DNA of 15,745 nucleotides, from the NCBI GenBank assembly GCA_035277545.1, contig DATEKI010000166.1, positions 1-15,745 on the forward strand, given 5' to 3'. The notes under the pieces were generated by a model. That model was not told the origin of the DNA. It saw only the letters and a list, made by a program, of their open reading frames with translations, and made no database searches. Within the stretch, counting starts at the first letter, position 1. The number at the start of each line of letters is the position of its first letter. Of this stretch, positions 14,448-15,745 are shown one piece after another. The translations under genes were made by a program, and so were the position numbers. Origin of the DNA: 66-474 sp035277545 (lineage in GTDB: Bacteria > Pseudomonadota > Gammaproteobacteria > Xanthomonadales > Rhodanobacteraceae).

Positions 14448-15397
14448 CTCCGGTGCTCCAGCGCGCGCCTGCGCGTCAGTGGCGCCAGCACCACGTCCGG
14501 TTCGTCGCTCGTCGTCAGCCTGACCCATGGCACGGCCGCGTCGTCGCAGGCTCTTGCCAGCGCGCGGAAACCATGGGCGAGTAGATTGCGGAGTTCAGCG
14601 CGTGCGTTGGGTGGCGAAAGATCGACGTGACGACGGCCCGCCCGCGTTTCGAACACATAATCGCCCGCCGGCGCCGGGGCGTGTTCCAGCGCATCCGACA
14701 CGATGACGACCCGCACGTCGGCGTGGCGCTTCAGGCGCGCCAGCGCAGGCGCGGCGGAGTCATCGCTGCACCAACCATCGGAAAGCAACCAGAGCTGGCT
14801 GCCGGAGGTGATCATCCTGCGCACACGCAGGAGCGCCGCCGACAGGGTTTCGCCGCCGCCTTCGCGCACAGGCGACGCTGGTTCATCCCAACGCGCGAGT
14901 GCCCCGAGTACCGCCAGCGCACCGCGCGTACCGGGTTGCGGGTCGACCGCGGCGCGCTGGTGGCCGAACGCCAGCGCGCCCACGCGGTCACCGCCGCGCA
15001 CGCAGGTCCACGCCAGCCATGCGGCCGCGCGTGCGGCCGCGACGGACTTGAAGCGCGTGCGCGTACCGAATTGCATCGTCGGGTTCGTGTCGACCAGCAC
15101 CAGCAGGCTGTGCTCGCGTTCGGCCTGGAACAGCTTGGTGTGCCACTTGCCACTGCGCGCGGTCCGCCGCCAATCGATGTTGCGCGAATCGTCGCCCGGC
15201 TGGTAGATGCGCGACTCGGCGTAATCCATGCCGCGCCCGCGCAGCACGGAGACGTGCCCTCCCGCGGGCGGCGTGCGCAGCTTCGCGGCATGCGCCATCG
15301 GCTTGCCGGCGCGCACGCGCAACGCGACCAGCTCCGCAAGGTCGACGCGGGTGAGGCCGGGTTCGCGGTCGGCATGGTGTGTGGCGGTGGCGGACAT
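14444..15397 (-). CDS. DUF58-family protein (VWA-like) of the Bat operon
   Basis: This 317-residue, predicted cytoplasmic protein carries the DUF58 signature: GRGMDYAESRIYQPGDDSRN (54-73) running into IDWRRTARSGKW. A VWA-like core follows, starting LLVLVDTNPTM (98-108), where Asp103 and Thr107 occupy the DxSxS positions and the middle residue is Asn105. DUF58 proteins accompany MoxR ATPases almost universally, and a role as partner or substrate is assumed. I chose the ATG at 15397; an in-frame TTG at 15409 would add four residues, and neither has a strong ribosome site. It is the second visible gene of the operon, 155 bp after moxR, with a repeat in the gap. It overlaps the DUF4381 gene by ATGA. 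Confidence 0.93.
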   Translation of the reverse strand: MSATATHHADREPGLTRVDLAELVALRVRAGKPMAHAAKLRTPPAGGHVSVLRGRGMDYAESRIYQPGDDSRNIDWRRTARSGKWHTKLFQAEREHSLLVLVDTNPTMQFGTRTRFKSVAAARAAAWLAWTCVRGGDRVGALAFGHQRAAVDPQPGTRGALAVLGALARWDEPASPVREGGGETLSAALLRVRRMITSGSQLWLLSDGWCSDDSAAPALARLKRHADVRVVIVSDALEHAPAPAGDYVFETRAGRRHVDLSPPNARAELRNLLAHGFRALARACDDAAVPWVRLTTSDEPDVVLAPLTRRRALEHRR

Positions 15398-15425
15398 TGG
15401 CGTGACCAATTCGGTTCTCTTCTAG

Positions 15426-15546
15426 CCCCTTTCGCAGGAAGGGGTGGAGCGTAGCGAACGCACGCGAAGCGTGAGAGGGGGATGACCATTCGCAGGAGGC
15501 ATACATCCCCCCGCGCTGCGCGCGACCCCCTTCCGTTGGAGGGGGT
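15426..15546. repeat. Head-to-head pair of palindromic repeats (BIME-like)
   Basis: Two copies of the repeat face each other between moxR and the DUF58 gene. The first has CCCCTTTC-GCA-GGAAGGGG (15426-15444) and CACGC-GAA-GCGTG (15461-15473), ending GGGGGATG. The second begins CATCCCCCC, then CGCGC-TGC-GCGCG (15512-15524) and a hairpin ACCCCCTTCC-GTT-GGAGGGGGT with one bulged T (15525-15546). This fills most of the intercistronic gap. It may limit transcription or protect upstream mRNA, so that moxR and the downstream genes are made at different levels. Confidence 0.75.
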
Positions 15547-15552
15547 GACGCA

Positions 15553-15745
15553 TCACGGAAGCGGCACGCGCTCCAGCAGTTGCTTCACCACGTCGTCCAC
15601 ATGCAGGCCCTCGGCTTCCGCTTCGTAACCGAGCAGCACGCGGTGGCGCAGCACGTCGGGCGCGAGTGTCTGGATGTCCTCCGGCAACACGTAATCGCGG
15701 CCGGCCAGCCACGCGGCCGCACGTGCGCAGCGTTCCAGCGCGATG
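15553..15745 (-). CDS. MoxR-family AAA+ ATPase, C-terminal end only
   Basis: Only the last 63 residues are in the window; the start lies beyond the right edge. The visible part reads from IALERCARAAAWLAGRDYV through PEDIQTLAPDVLRHRVLLGY to the end VPLP. It matches the C-terminal lid domain of MoxR ATPases, where the RDYV-PEDI and LRHR segments are characteristic. MoxR proteins hydrolyse ATP and are thought to act as chaperones for VWA-domain partners. Its position ahead of DUF58, DUF4381, BatA, BatB/C and BatD on the same strand supports the call. The Walker motifs cannot be checked here. Confidence 0.93.
   Translation of the reverse strand, partial: IALERCARAAAWLAGRDYVLPEDIQTLAPDVLRHRVLLGYEAEAEGLHVDDVVKQLLERVPLP

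Overview
The window is high-GC, densely packed bacterial DNA. The gene set points to a gammaproteobacterium, most likely Lysobacterales/Xanthomonadales (for example a Rhodanobacter- or Dyella-like genus). The signs are a MoxR-DUF58-DUF4381-BatA-BatB/C-BatD operon in which BatB and BatC are fused, an intergenic repeat family whose spurious translations (SPSGRGAGVRV, NPHPALRATFSQREKE) I associate with that order, and many short GC-rich hairpins. The taxonomy is an inference, not a demonstrated result.

Region 1 (1-7274) is an ABC efflux-type locus with two divergent arms. The left arm, on the minus strand, reads periplasmic adaptor (HlyD/MacA type), MacB-type ATPase, FtsX-like permease, then a second FtsX-like permease that runs off the window start. 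The right arm, on the plus strand, carries a second pair of FtsX-like permeases with no ATPase or adaptor of its own. Each matches one of the left-arm permeases. A 182-bp divergent intergenic region with a perfect 12-bp palindrome separates the arms. The left arm holds three notable RNA-level structures: a repeat element between adaptor and ATPase, a long bulged hairpin across the ATPase stop codon, and a terminator-like hairpin with five Ts just upstream of the last permease.

Region 2 (7275-9109) holds three ordinary plus-strand genes: a fumarylacetoacetate-hydrolase-family enzyme, the mechanosensitive channel MscL (with a strong hairpin after it), and a macro-domain protein of the O-acetyl-ADP-ribose deacetylase type.

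Region 3 (9234-15745) is a minus-strand Bat ('aerotolerance') operon: moxR (C-terminal end only), DUF58 protein, DUF4381 protein, batA, batB/C fusion and batD. The last five genes are joined by four consecutive ATGA stop/start overlaps, which suggests tight translational coupling. MoxR is an AAA+ ATPase thought to act with the VWA proteins at the membrane. DUF58, BatA and BatB supply VWA-type domains, BatC a TPR, and BatD a large periplasmic domain.

Copies of one palindromic repeat family lie at four places (3374-3492, about 9139-9185, 13951-13986 and 15426-15546). One copy has become the coding sequence for the C-terminal tail of the DUF4381 protein. No tRNA, rRNA, CRISPR array or insertion sequence was seen, and no gene-free stretch exceeds 300 bases. 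I did not find a clearly new multi-gene system. The most unusual items are the ATPase-less permease pair with altered coupling helices, the degenerate metal-binding motif in BatB, and the regulatory-looking RNA structures.
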